The translations under genes and the position numbers were made by a program. The notes under the pieces are model-generated. The model was not told the origin of the DNA. It ran no database searches and saw only the letters and a program-made list of their open reading frames with translations. A stretch of DNA of 64,000 nucleotides from Candidatus Planktophila lacus (GTDB taxonomy: Bacteria > Pseudomonadota > Gammaproteobacteria > Steroidobacterales > Steroidobacteraceae): NCBI GenBank assembly GCA_943331345.2, contig CALQLF020000006.1:1-64000 (forward strand), given 5' to 3'. Each line of letters begins with the position of its first letter. Position 1 is the stretch's first letter. Below are positions 1-10,256 of this stretch, one piece after another.

Positions 1-450
1 CGGTTGTTCTCCACGGCGAACACCATTGGCCTCGGCGATGCCACCGGCCTGTACCACGGCACGCAGCAAATCAATCAAGGCCAGATGGACCGCTGGTCCA
101 TCGTCACCACGTTGAATTATCTGGAACACGAAGCGGAAGCCGCCATCGTCGTCAGCCGCGATGCCACCTACGACACGCCGGAAGGCCGCAAGACTGTCAT
201 GGCCATGGTTCGCGTGGCGGACATGACCCGCAATGCCTTCATGAACGGGGACATCTCCACCGTCATGAGCCCGCGTTCGGTCATCGCCTGGGCAGAAAAC
301 GCCCGCATCTTCGGCGACTTGGGTCTCGCGTTCCGCGTCACGTTCCTGAACAAGTGCGACGAACTGGAACGTGCCACGGTGGCGGAGTTCTACCAAAAGG
401 CCTTCGGGCAAGACCTGCCCGACGCCGTTACCCGCCGGAAGATTGTGTGA
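1..450 (+). CDS. cobS: Cobaltochelatase AAA+ subunit CobS, C-terminal part
   Basis: The gene begins before the window; only the last 149 codons are visible. The residues [10 protein letters not shown] near the window start, followed by [18 protein letters not shown], are characteristic of CobS, the BchI-like AAA+ subunit that works with CobT and CobN to insert cobalt in aerobic cobalamin synthesis. The Walker A and B region lies outside the window, so ATPase integrity cannot be judged. Its TGA stop overlaps the GTG start of the next gene (GTGA), which indicates a translationally coupled cobST pair. CobN is not visible here, so the pair may act with a distant CobN. The family call is strong. 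Confidence 0.9.
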   Translation, partial: RLFSTANTIGLGDATGLYHGTQQINQGQMDRWSIVTTLNYLEHEAEAAIVVSRDATYDTPEGRKTVMAMVRVADMTRNAFMNGDISTVMSPRSVIAWAENARIFGDLGLAFRVTFLNKCDELERATVAEFYQKAFGQDLPDAVTRRKIV

Positions 451-2312
451 ACGCGACGGCGCCACGCGCCGTGTCGGTGCTGCCGGAGCGCTACGAGCGC
501 GCGCTGGTGCAGTCGACGCGCGCGCTGGCGGGCGACGAACGCGTACAAATTCGCTTTTCGCCGCAAGGGCCGCGGCTGGATGGGCGCACCTTCTTGCTGC
601 CCATCCCCGCAAAGACGCTAGATGAGGCGGAATGGCAGAAGCTGCGCGGCCACGCTGACCGGTTGGCCTTGCGCTATGCGCACCACCAAGCCACCCTACA
701 TTCGCGCTATCGCCCCGCTGGGCTGCGTGCCCGCGAGGTTTACGACGCACTGGAAGATGTGCGCTGTCAGTCCATCGGTTCACAAGTACTAGCCGGCGTG
801 GAAAAAAACCTCGAAGCCGCCTGGCTAGATACGCTGGAACGCAATGGCGTGCTGAAGGGCCAATTCCTGCGTACCACCGGCGTGACGCAAGCTGTGGCAC
901 TGCTGGCGCGCGAAAAGATGACCGGCCGCCCTCCGCCGCCCGAAGCCGCTTCGCTCATGGCGAAGACGCGCGAGTTCATCGGGCCGCGTACGCTGGCTGC
1001 CCTCGGCAAGCTGGGCGATGCCGGCGCCGACCAGGAACGCTACGCTTTCGCCGCCCACGATCTCGTGAAGACGCTCGACTTGGGCTACGAGATTGGCGAA
1101 GACGTGGAAGAGAAGCGCAAGACGCGCGAAGCCCAAATGCAGGCCGTGCCCGGTGCCGGCGGCGAAGCACCGATGGCCGAGGCCTTGCGTGTGAAGGAAG
1201 GCCAAGGCGTCCTCGAAAACGACGACCCTATCGTGGCCGCAAAGCAGCCGCTGGAATCGCTGGATACAGGCGAAGACGAGCCCGTCGGCAAGCCGACCAA
1301 AGACGATGCCAGCGAACGCATGCTCCATCAGGAACTGGTGGATGACAGCGACCACCCGAACCGCAACTACCGCGTGTTCACGCGTGCCCACGACGAAATT
1401 GTCGAGGCACGCACACTGGCCGCAGAAGAAGAACTGGGCGAACTGCGCCTGAAGCTGGACCGCGAGTCGCGCGGATTGCAAAGCGTGGTGGCCAAGTTGG
1501 CCAATCGGCTCGAGCGCATGCTGCTCACCCAGCAACAACGCCATTGGAAATTCGACTTGGATGAAGGCCTGCTGGATCCGGCGCGCTTGTCGCGCATCAT
1601 CACGGACCCGCTGTCGTCGCTGTCGTTCAAGGAAGAACAAGAGTCGGATTTCAAGGACACCGTGGTGACCGTGCTGCTGGACAACAGCGGTTCCATGCGC
1701 GGACGCCCTATTCTGCTCACCGCGCTCTGCGCGGATGTGCTGGCTCGCACACTCGAGCGTTGCGGTGTGAAGGTGGAGATTCTGGGCTTCACTACCAGCG
1801 CTTGGAAGGGCGGCAAGTCTCGCGAGGATTGGTTGAAAGCCGGCGCACGCAGCAACCCAGGCCGACTCGGCGACTTGCGTTACATCATCTACAAAGACGC
1901 CGATGCCCCTTGGCGCCGGTCGCGCCGCGACCTGGCGCTGATGCTGCAGGAAGACTTGCTGAAAGAGAACATCGATGGCGAAGCGCTGCTGTGGGCCCAT
2001 GAGCGCCTGCTGGCGCGCCGCGAACAGCGCCGTGTTTTGATGGTCATCTCCGACGGCGTACCGCTCGACGAAGCGACGCTGTCTGCAAACGCAGGCAGCT
2101 TCCTCGAGCAGCATCTCCGCAACGTGGTGAAGTGGATAGAGACGCGCTCATCTGTAGAGCTGGTGGCAATCGGCATCGGCCATGACGTGACGGACTACTA
2201 TCAGCGTGCAGTAGCCATTGGAGGGCCCGAAGAACTGGGCGCGGCCATGATTGAACAGCTGGCCAGCCTGTTTTTGCCGCGCCAGCGGCACTGGCACGCT
2301 AAAGCGAGTTGA
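447..2312 (+). CDS. cobT: Cobaltochelatase VWA subunit CobT
   Basis: This 621-residue protein has the CobT layout: a helical N-terminal part, an acidic middle segment (roughly residues 230-320) and a C-terminal VWA domain. The MIDAS motif DNSGS begins at about residue 412 and should bind the metal needed for contact with the AAA+ partner CobS. The reading frame is open further upstream, but those codons overlap cobS; the GTG at 447 overlaps the cobS stop and gives the usual CobT length of a little over 600 residues. Role: part of the ATP-dependent cobalt chelatase in aerobic cobalamin synthesis. AAA+/VWA pairs also exist with other roles, but the sequence match to CobT is good. Confidence 0.9.
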   Translation: MNATAPRAVSVLPERYERALVQSTRALAGDERVQIRFSPQGPRLDGRTFLLPIPAKTLDEAEWQKLRGHADRLALRYAHHQATLHSRYRPAGLRAREVYDALEDVRCQSIGSQVLAGVEKNLEAAWLDTLERNGVLKGQFLRTTGVTQAVALLAREKMTGRPPPPEAASLMAKTREFIGPRTLAALGKLGDAGADQERYAFAAHDLVKTLDLGYEIGEDVEEKRKTREAQMQAVPGAGGEAPMAEALRVKEGQGVLENDDPIVAAKQPLESLDTGEDEPVGKPTKDDASERMLHQELVDDSDHPNRNYRVFTRAHDEIVEARTLAAEEELGELRLKLDRESRGLQSVVAKLANRLERMLLTQQQRHWKFDLDEGLLDPARLSRIITDPLSSLSFKEEQESDFKDTVVTVLLDNSGSMRGRPILLTALCADVLARTLERCGVKVEILGFTTSAWKGGKSREDWLKAGARSNPGRLGDLRYIIYKDADAPWRRSRRDLALMLQEDLLKENIDGEALLWAHERLLARREQRRVLMVISDGVPLDEATLSANAGSFLEQHLRNVVKWIETRSSVELVAIGIGHDVTDYYQRAVAIGGPEELGAAMIEQLASLFLPRQRHWHAKAS

Positions 2313-2376
2313 GCGGACGAGTTCGGCTGGTGACTAAACGGATCGACAAAGCGGGCGTGATGGACAAGGTGAACGG

Positions 2377-3552
2377 ATGACCACTCTTAATCCTGCCCTG
2401 CCGACCACCATGCATGCCGTGTTGCTGAAGGCCCACGGAGGCTACGAACAGCTGGAGGTCCGCGAAGACGTGCCCGTGCCGCAACCGCAGGCCGGTGAGG
2501 TGCTCATTCGCATCGCTGCCGCTGGCGTGAATAACACGGACATCAACACGCGCATTGGTTGGTATGCCAAAGAGGTAGGATCAAGCTTGACGGTAGGAGC
2601 GAGCTTGCTCGCGACTGTCGGCAGCAAGCTGCCTCCCACAGGAGACTCAGCAGCTGCATCAGAACAGGCAACTGTGGGAGCGAGCTTGCTCGCGACTTCT
2701 TCGGAGTCCACTTCCTGGTCTGGCTCGGCTTTTCACTTCCCCCGCATTCAGGGTGCCGATGCCTGCGGGTATATCGTCGCCGTGGGCGCAGGCGTACCGG
2801 CCACGCGCATCGGTGAGCGCGTGTTGGTGGACCCTATCCTGCGCAGTGGCCGCTTCGGCAGCGCAGCAGCGCCGGGGTACTTCGGTGCGGATTGCGATGG
2901 CGGCTTTGCGCAGTACACCGCGGTGCCAGCAGAAAACGCCTGCCATATTGACAGCCCGTTGTCGGATATCGAGCTCGCCTCGTTTCCGTGCTCTTATCTA
3001 GCCGCGGAAACCATGGTGCATCGTGCCGGGGTGCGCGCCGGCGAATGCGTGCTTGTTACAGGGGCCTCTGGTGGCGTGGGCTCGGCGGCGGTGCAACTGG
3101 CACGGCGGCGCGGTGCGGAAGTGATTGCGGTCGCATCCAACAGCAAGGCCGAAGGCTTGCGCGCACTGGGTGCCAGTCAAGTCGTCGACCGCGGCGCTTC
3201 GCTGGTGGCGATGCTTGGGAAAGATGCCGTCGAGGTCGTCATCGATTGCGTAGGTGGTCCGCAGTTCCCGGAATATCTCGAGTTGCTACGTCCACGCGGC
3301 CGCTATGCCGTGGCCGGAGCCATTGGCGGGCCCATCGTGCCGCTAGACCTGCGCACGCTGTATTTGAAAGACCTGCGCTTGCTGGGCTGCACCATCGACG
3401 GGCCCGAAGTGTTTCGGCAACTGGTGGGCTACTTGGAGCGGGCTGAAATTCGCCCGCTCGTCTGTGGCACTTGGCCGTTGCGGGACATCGTGGCTGCGCA
3501 GGAGACATTCCTGCAGAAGACGCACCTCGGGAAGCTGGTGCTGACGATTTAG
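2377..3552 (+). CDS. Zinc-type alcohol dehydrogenase / quinone oxidoreductase with REP-encoded insert
   Basis: This 391-residue medium-chain dehydrogenase/reductase starts at an ATG following AAGGTGAACGG. An N-terminal GroES-like domain (EVLIRIAAAGVNNTDI near residue 41) precedes a Rossmann domain with the nucleotide-binding GASGGVG near residue 228. It should be an NAD(P)H-dependent oxidoreductase of unknown substrate. Between GWYAKEV and WSGSAFHFPR (residues about 72-107) lies a segment encoded by two REP-like palindromes, reading GASLLA twice in frame. That loop is variable in the family, so the protein may still fold. The TAG stop overlaps the stop of the convergent downstream gene. Confidence 0.8.
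   Translation: MTTLNPALPTTMHAVLLKAHGGYEQLEVREDVPVPQPQAGEVLIRIAAAGVNNTDINTRIGWYAKEVGSSLTVGASLLATVGSKLPPTGDSAAASEQATVGASLLATSSESTSWSGSAFHFPRIQGADACGYIVAVGAGVPATRIGERVLVDPILRSGRFGSAAAPGYFGADCDGGFAQYTAVPAENACHIDSPLSDIELASFPCSYLAAETMVHRAGVRAGECVLVTGASGGVGSAAVQLARRRGAEVIAVASNSKAEGLRALGASQVVDRGASLVAMLGKDAVEVVIDCVGGPQFPEYLELLRPRGRYAVAGAIGGPIVPLDLRTLYLKDLRLLGCTIDGPEVFRQLVGYLERAEIRPLVCGTWPLRDIVAAQETFLQKTHLGKLVLTI
2593..2696. repeat. Two REP-like palindromic elements inside a coding region
   Basis: The first unit (2593-2640) is an inverted pair, GTAGGAGCGAGCTTGCTCGC facing GCAGCAAGCTGCCTCCCAC. The second (2673-2696) is a single TGTGGGAGCGAGCTTGCTCG copy. The same element recurs between genes at about 8.74, 29.6 and 56.8 kb and inside another gene at 47.0 kb. 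Both units keep the host reading frame open. Confidence 0.9.
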
Positions 3553-4283
3553 TCCTGCGTCACTACTCGGGTATAAGTCCCGATGCACGTCAGCGGCGTT
3601 TTCGACACGCGGCAGATGGCAATGCGGTCCGGCGTTTCCGGCATCAGATAGAAGAAGGTGGTGTTGTCCGGCTTCAGCGGCGCACGCTGGCCCGCACAGT
3701 CGGGCTTGCCATTGGCGGCAATGGCAGATTTCACGAAGCCCAGTACTTGCTTGGTATTCGCAATGGTCAGCACCGCGTAAGCGCCTTCCATCACTTCTTC
3801 GCCGCTCTGTGAAACATAGCTGCCATCGGCGTGGTAGCTGTAGCGCTCACGGCATTTGCCGTCGCCACTCAAAAACTCCCATTCACCCGCCAGAGGGGCT
3901 GAAGTGGCAGGGGTGGGCGTTCCTTGTGCGCTAGGCAATGCGATGGTGTCCCAAAACACCACACCGGCGTTCGCGCTGAATTGCGCCATGACCGCGCCAC
4001 CGCCCTTGAATCGCAGGGGCCAAAAGCCGTGAGCGTTGAAGGGCACCCCCGCCTTGAACTCGCCCTGCAGCAAGCCGCCGTGCGAGGAGGTGAGAATGCC
4101 CGCCCCCTGCGCCTTGCCTTCCGTGCATTCGCCCTGCCAGCGGAACGTCGCGCCTTCCACAGTATTAGGGGCGGACACCTGGCAAGCCGTACCGGTAGAA
4201 GCGACCCACTCATCCGCGCGGGCAGTCGGAGTAGCGAGCGGCCCGAGCAGCAGCAGGGCACATGGCAGGCGTAGCAGGGACAT
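3549..4283 (-). CDS. Secreted protein of unknown function, MORN-like region
   Basis: This 244-residue protein begins with a signal peptide (hydrophobic LLRLPCALLLLGPLATP, likely cleaved after ARA near residue 23), so it should be periplasmic or exported. The segment around residues 45-85 (GECTEGKAQGAGILTS, LLQGEFKAGVPFNAHGFW) resembles MORN-type G-x-G repeats. The C-terminal half has four cysteines that could form disulphides. A GGAGA ribosome site precedes the ATG. It is convergent with, and shares stop bases with, the upstream dehydrogenase gene. No enzymatic motif was seen and no function is proposed. Confidence 0.7.
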   Translation of the reverse strand: MSLLRLPCALLLLGPLATPTARADEWVASTGTACQVSAPNTVEGATFRWQGECTEGKAQGAGILTSSHGGLLQGEFKAGVPFNAHGFWPLRFKGGGAVMAQFSANAGVVFWDTIALPSAQGTPTPATSAPLAGEWEFLSGDGKCRERYSYHADGSYVSQSGEEVMEGAYAVLTIANTKQVLGFVKSAIAANGKPDCAGQRAPLKPDNTTFFYLMPETPDRIAICRVSKTPLTCIGTYTRVVTQD

Positions 4284-4318
4284 GAACGGGTCTCCGTGGC
4301 GGAAAAACTAGGGTATTG

Positions 4319-4364
4319 TTTTACTCAGTACTTTGAGTAAAATTGTTCAATATGTTGAGTAAAA
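4319..4364. promoter_or_regulatory. Palindromic operator-like repeats over the start of the DUF4143 gene
   Basis: Inverted 9-bp arms TTTTACTCA (4319-4327) and TGAGTAAAA (4334-4342) are separated by 6 nt. A third half-site, TGAGTAAAA (4356-4364), overlaps codons 2-5 of the downstream gene. Three exact 9-mers at a start codon suggest binding of a regulator, possibly the product itself. No promoter boxes were assigned. Confidence 0.5.
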
Positions 4365-5563
4365 CGTCAACCCTTGGATTTCAAAGGGATTTATCCCGTT
4401 TGTTGGCTGTCCGCTTGGGGGAGCCGCGACGCTTCTTGCAGGCGGTAACGGGCCCGCGGCAGGTTGGGAAGACTACCGCGGTCCGGCAAGCAGCTACAAC
4501 GGCAGGCTTGTCGACGCACTACGTTTCCCTTGATGAACCCGGCCTCCGTGACGCCGCATGGGTAGCCGGGCAATGGGAAGTCGGTCGTTTAGCTGCCAGG
4601 GAAAGCGGTCGAGCCTGCCTCGTGTTGGACGAGGTACAGAAACTGCCGGGCTGGTCGGAAACGGTGAAACGTCTATGGGACGAGGACACCGCCAGCGGGC
4701 TCGCGTTGCAAGTCGTAGTGCTGGGCTCGGCTCCATTGCTGCTACAGCGCGGCCTCTCGGAGAGCCTGGCCGGCCGTTTCGAAGTGCTGCCAGCAACGCA
4801 CTGGTCCTACGCAGAGATGAAAGCGGCGTTCGGCTTCAGTCTCGAGGATTTTCTCTACTTTGGTGGTTACCCGGGAGCCGCTTCACTCATTAACGATCCG
4901 GAGCGCTGGCGGCGCTACGTACTCGATTCGCTCGTGGAAACGACGCTTTCTCGCGACGTGCTGCTGCTCACTCGCGTGGACAAGCCCGCGCTGCTACGCC
5001 AACTGTTCGAGCTGGGGTGCCGCTACTCCGGGCAGGTGCTGTCTTACAACAAGATGCTCGGTCAATTACAGGATGCCGGCAACGCCACAACGCTGGCGCA
5101 CTACCTTGGCCTTCTATCCCAGTCGGGGCTGATGTGTGGCCTGCAAAAGTTTGCCGGGCAAGCCGTGCGCAGTCGCGGCTCTATTCCTAAGCTGCAAGTG
5201 TTCAATACGGCGTTGCTCAGTGCCATCAATCCGCTGTCGCCCGCAGAAGCGCGCCGTGATGCCGGCGGTTGGGGACACCTAGTGGAATCTGCCGTCGGCG
5301 CTCATTTGGTTAACGCGGCGGCGCGTGGTGATTGCGAGGTGTTCTACTGGCGCGAGGCTAACCGTGAAGTGGATTTCGTGGTGCGCCGCGGGCAGGTGGT
5401 GGTAGGTATCGAAGTGAAGAGTGGCACCGTGCGTAGTGCCTTGCCCGGGCTCGATGCGTTCCGTAAGGCCTTCCGACCAAAGCACGTGATGCTGGTCGGT
5501 AGCGAGGGAGTGCCGCTCGAGGAGTTCCTCACGCGACCCGTCATCGAATGGCTGGTGCCCTAG
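4352..5563 (+). CDS. AAA-family ATPase with C-terminal DUF4143 domain
   Basis: This 403-residue protein belongs to the AAA_14/DUF4143 family of P-loop proteins. The Walker A motif GPRQVGKTT lies near residue 35 and the Walker B-like CLVLDEVQK near 92. The C-terminal half carries the DUF4143 domain, whose EVDFVVRRG ... GIEVKSG pattern resembles a PD-(D/E)xK nuclease fold. Cellular role is unknown; these genes are often found singly in accessory DNA. The start is uncertain: the ATG at 4352 is used, though an in-frame TTG lies at 4343 and neither has a clear ribosome site. Repeated TGAGTAAAA sites overlap the start and suggest autoregulation. Confidence 0.8.
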   Translation: MLSKTSTLGFQRDLSRLLAVRLGEPRRFLQAVTGPRQVGKTTAVRQAATTAGLSTHYVSLDEPGLRDAAWVAGQWEVGRLAARESGRACLVLDEVQKLPGWSETVKRLWDEDTASGLALQVVVLGSAPLLLQRGLSESLAGRFEVLPATHWSYAEMKAAFGFSLEDFLYFGGYPGAASLINDPERWRRYVLDSLVETTLSRDVLLLTRVDKPALLRQLFELGCRYSGQVLSYNKMLGQLQDAGNATTLAHYLGLLSQSGLMCGLQKFAGQAVRSRGSIPKLQVFNTALLSAINPLSPAEARRDAGGWGHLVESAVGAHLVNAAARGDCEVFYWREANREVDFVVRRGQVVVGIEVKSGTVRSALPGLDAFRKAFRPKHVMLVGSEGVPLEEFLTRPVIEWLVP

Positions 5564-5615
5564 CGCACCAGCGCGTTTTTTCTCGGCGCCGAACGAAGAC
5601 GGACACCCTGCTGCG

Positions 5616-7118
<1,503 letters not shown>

Positions 7119-7138
7119 CGCTATCGTCCTTTTCAGTG

Positions 7139-7891
7139 TCAGGCCCGGGCTACCCGGTGGCTGGTTTGTGCCAGTAGCCACTCCCGCACCAGCCGGTAGG
7201 CTTCCCGGCGCATGGCGGGGATGGCGTACAGGGTGTGAGTGGCTTCGGCCAGTGAATGGTATTGCAACGCACCCGGGCGAGCGGCGCTGATGAAATTTTC
7301 TGTTGTCTGGCAAGGAATCGTTTCGTCCCGACCGGCCGCCAGCAACTGCACCGGGCCCGAAAACGCCGCCAAGGCGGCCAAGGCGCGGCTGCCCGCAGGG
7401 CCCCGGGGGGTGGAGCGCCACGCTTTCGGGGAGCCGCTGGCGATGTAGGTGGCCACTGGAGGCCCGTTCAGGATCTCGTCGGGGTAATTTGCGGGTACGC
7501 GCAGCCCCAAACCGGCCACCGGGCGTTGCGTGCTGAGTAACAGGGCCAGATAGGCGCCGAAACTGGAGCCGCAGACGTACGGTGGAGTACTAACGTCCAG
7601 CCGGTCGTAGGCAGCCAACGCCTGCGCCAGAAACTGCGCAACGGTAAAGTCTTCCACCCTCCCCTCACTGCGCCCGTGGCCCGCAAGGTCGAAGGTCAGG
7701 CAGCGGAAGCCGTCGGCCACCAATTGCCGCGCCAAACGCACGTCGTTCGCGTCTTGTGCACCGCCCCAGCCGTGAATGAACAGTACAGCGCCTCGTACTT
7801 GGCCGACCGGCTCGAAGGCGCGACATGCCAAGGGCGTACCGTCAAAGTCGATGGTTCCGAGCCTTGGCAGCAAGCTACGTTTTCCCCGCAT
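7139..7891 (-). CDS. Alpha/beta-hydrolase
   Basis: This 250-residue protein of the serine-hydrolase fold has an oxyanion-hole region LFIHGWGG (residues 37-44) and the nucleophile elbow GSSFG with Ser110. Likely acid and base are D189 (AAGRDE) and H219 (AEATHT). No signal peptide is seen, so it should be cytoplasmic. Position just upstream of mmsA suggests cleavage of an ester or thioester in the same catabolic setting, but the substrate cannot be read from the sequence. It is transcribed divergently from the SDR gene at 7949, with 57 nt between the starts. Confidence 0.75.
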   Translation of the reverse strand: MRGKRSLLPRLGTIDFDGTPLACRAFEPVGQVRGAVLFIHGWGGAQDANDVRLARQLVADGFRCLTFDLAGHGRSEGRVEDFTVAQFLAQALAAYDRLDVSTPPYVCGSSFGAYLALLLSTQRPVAGLGLRVPANYPDEILNGPPVATYIASGSPKAWRSTPRGPAGSRALAALAAFSGPVQLLAAGRDETIPCQTTENFISAARPGALQYHSLAEATHTLYAIPAMRREAYRLVREWLLAQTSHRVARA

Positions 7892-7948
7892 GGTTTGTTC
7901 CGGGCCACTGCCCTAGAATCCATCGGCATTTTACCGACCTTCGTGGTG

Positions 7949-8731
7949 ATGAACGTGACTCGTACTGTTGTTATTACCGGCGCCGCCCAAGGTGTGGGTT
8001 TCGCCACCGCTACCCTCCTCGCCCAACAAGGCTGGCACGTGGTCCTCACGGACCTACAGCCGTTGGATGCCGCGCTCGGCAAACTGCGCGCCGCCGGCCA
8101 TTCGGTAGATGGGCTCTCGGGCGATGTTTCTTCCGAAGCCTTCGTGAAGACGCTGGCGGACCATGTGGCAACGACCCGCGGCGCGGCTGATGCGCTGGTG
8201 AACAACGCCGGTATCAGCTTCATTACGCCTGCGGAAGACACCACCGCCGAACAGTGGCAGCGCGTGATGAACGTGAACCTGCTGGGCCCGTTCCTGCTGT
8301 GCAAGCACTTGGGCGCACAGATGCTGGAGCGGCGCTCGGGCAGCATCATCAACGTCGCTTCTATTGCTGGTCTCCGGGGCGTTAGCCACCGCAGTGCTTA
8401 CAACGCCTCGAAGCATGGCTTGATTGGCCTGACGCATACACTGGCCGCCGAATGGGGTGGCCGTGGCGTGCGCGTGAACGCCGTGTGCCCAGGCTGGATC
8501 AAGACCGAAATGGACGAAGCGGACCAAGGCCCCGGCAACTACACGGATGCGGACATCAAAAACCGCGTGCCCATGAATCGCTTCGCCAGCCCGCAGGATG
8601 TAGCTGCGGCTATCGCTTATCTGGCGGACGCGAAAACCAGCGGCTTCGTGAATGGCGTGAGCCTACCGGTCGACGGCGGCTGGCTGGCGGATGCGAGCTG
8701 GGAAACGCTGCGCTTGCGCACGCGCGACTGA
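7949..8731 (+). CDS. Short-chain dehydrogenase/reductase
   Basis: This 260-residue classical SDR enzyme has the cofactor motif TGAAQGVG (residues 10-17), NNAG (85-88), and the catalytic Ser138, Tyr151 and Lys155 (YNASK). The C-terminal PVDGGW is typical. It should be an NAD(P)-dependent oxidoreductase with unknown alcohol or ketone substrate. The ATG at 7949 gives the normal N-terminus directly before the first beta strand; the longer open frame upstream overlaps the divergent hydrolase. REP DNA follows the stop, separating it from the convergent permease gene. Confidence 0.85.
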   Translation: MNVTRTVVITGAAQGVGFATATLLAQQGWHVVLTDLQPLDAALGKLRAAGHSVDGLSGDVSSEAFVKTLADHVATTRGAADALVNNAGISFITPAEDTTAEQWQRVMNVNLLGPFLLCKHLGAQMLERRSGSIINVASIAGLRGVSHRSAYNASKHGLIGLTHTLAAEWGGRGVRVNAVCPGWIKTEMDEADQGPGNYTDADIKNRVPMNRFASPQDVAAAIAYLADAKTSGFVNGVSLPVDGGWLADASWETLRLRTRD

Positions 8732-8740
8732 TGCTTTGTT

Positions 8741-8795
8741 GTGGGAGCGAGCTTGCTCGCGACATCTAAGAGTCGGGAGCAAGCTCCCTCCTACA
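8741..8795. repeat. REP-like inverted pair between convergent genes
   Basis: GTGGGAGCGAGCTTGCTCGC is followed after a short spacer by GGGAGCAAGCTCCCTCCTAC, an inverted pair. It lies between the stop codons of the SDR gene and the permease gene. In this place it may act as a bidirectional transcript end or mRNA stabiliser. Confidence 0.85.
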
Positions 8796-8808
8796 AAGCT
8801 CGCGACGC

Positions 8809-10161
8809 TTAGCCGCGCGCGCGACGCACCTGGTAGGCCAAGAGCACTACGACTACCGAAACCACGCTCGCCCAGAACTGGGTCGACAGCGCCGGCGTCA
8901 GCACCATGGCGAGCAACACAGCAACCATGGCGCCGATAGCGAAATAGCTGAGGTACGGAAAGCCCCACATGGGCAGCGCCGGCTTGTGGCCGTCAGCATC
9001 CGCTTGGCGCCGCAGACGAATCTGCGCCACCGCCATCGCGATATAGATGAACAAAATGATGGCGCCCGAAGCGTTCACCAGGAAAGTGAACACGCTTTCC
9101 GAAGCTGCCTGCGCGTAGAGGCCTAGAAAACCTGCCGCCGCACCGAGCAACACCGAACGTGAAGGGACTTTCTGCGCATTCGTCTTGACGAGCCAACGCG
9201 GCGCATCGCCCTTCTCTGCCAAGACGAACAACACCCGCGAGCAGATATAAAAGCACGAGTTCAAGCAAGACAGCACGGCTGTCAGGATGATGAAGCTCAT
9301 GATTTGGCTGGCGCCCGGAATGCCCATGACTTCCAAGGCATGCGTGAACGGCGATTCGGGCGCGTGGATGTCAGTCCACGGCACCACCGCCAGAATGAAA
9401 GTCAGCGACAGCACGTAGAACAGCATGATGCGGCTGATCACACTGGATGTCATTCGCGCCACCGCCTTCGCCGGTTCGGTCGATTCCGCCGCGGCAATGG
9501 TGACGATTTCCGCACCCATCATGGAGAAGATGACGGTAGTGACGGCGGCCAACACTGCCACCCAGCCCATGGGCGCGAAACCGCCGTGCGATACGAGGTT
9601 GCTGAGCGTGTTGCCGTTGGGTGAAGTGAAACCGAAAGCGTAAGCAGCAGCCACCAGCACGAAGGCGAGGATGGCGCCCACCTTGATGGACGAAAACCAG
9701 AACTCGAACTCGCCGTAAGAGCGTGCCGACATCAAGTTCACGCCGGTCATCAACAACATGAGGATGCCGCCGGTTTGCAGCTGCGTTAGTGCGATGAAGC
9801 CCAGATCGTCATGAAGAATTTTGGCGCCGGCAATCGCTTCAATGGGGATGACGATGCCCCAGAAGTACCAATAGAGCCAGCCGATGGAAAAACCCGCCCA
9901 GTTACCGAGGCCCGCGCGCGCGAATTCCGTGAACGAGCGGACGCCCTGCATGGACACAGCCATCTCGCCAAGCATGCGCATGACGAGCAGGATGAGCAGA
10001 CCCGTGATGGCGTAGCTGACTACCACCGCAGGCCCAGCCGTGGCAATGGCCGAACTGCTGCCCACGAAAAGCCCGGCACCGATGATGCCGCCAATGGTGA
10101 TCATGAACATGTGTCGCGGCTGTAGCGAGCGGCTCAGCGCGTTGTCGTTCTTGGTATCCAT
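8809..10161 (-). CDS. APC-family amino acid permease, GABA permease-like
   Basis: This 450-residue integral membrane protein has about 12 predicted transmembrane segments. The N-terminal PRHMFMITIGGIIGAGLFVG is the signature of the amino acid-polyamine-organocation family, and the first helix GGxIGxGLF is intact. Overall resemblance is closest to GabP/AnsP/ProY-type importers, which take up GABA or neutral amino acids with protons at the inner membrane. The exact substrate cannot be assigned. A GAGGG ribosome site lies before the ATG. The 95 nt between this gene and the end of yidC hold no recognisable gene. Confidence 0.85.
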   Translation of the reverse strand: MDTKNDNALSRSLQPRHMFMITIGGIIGAGLFVGSSSAIATAGPAVVVSYAITGLLILLVMRMLGEMAVSMQGVRSFTEFARAGLGNWAGFSIGWLYWYFWGIVIPIEAIAGAKILHDDLGFIALTQLQTGGILMLLMTGVNLMSARSYGEFEFWFSSIKVGAILAFVLVAAAYAFGFTSPNGNTLSNLVSHGGFAPMGWVAVLAAVTTVIFSMMGAEIVTIAAAESTEPAKAVARMTSSVISRIMLFYVLSLTFILAVVPWTDIHAPESPFTHALEVMGIPGASQIMSFIILTAVLSCLNSCFYICSRVLFVLAEKGDAPRWLVKTNAQKVPSRSVLLGAAAGFLGLYAQAASESVFTFLVNASGAIILFIYIAMAVAQIRLRRQADADGHKPALPMWGFPYLSYFAIGAMVAVLLAMVLTPALSTQFWASVVSVVVVLLAYQVRRARG

Positions 10162-10256
10162 GGCGGTACCCTCCCCTTCAGTATTTTTCTAGTTGCTCGA
10201 ACTCAGCGCCGGCAGACCCACGGTCCGCCGACGCCAGCCGTCACCCTTCACTGCAC

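Noticed and set aside
825-2114. Long minus-strand open frame of 429 codons opposite cobT
   Set aside because: It is a GC-driven shadow of a strongly supported gene; its composition (H, Q, R, A rich) fits the antisense of coding DNA.
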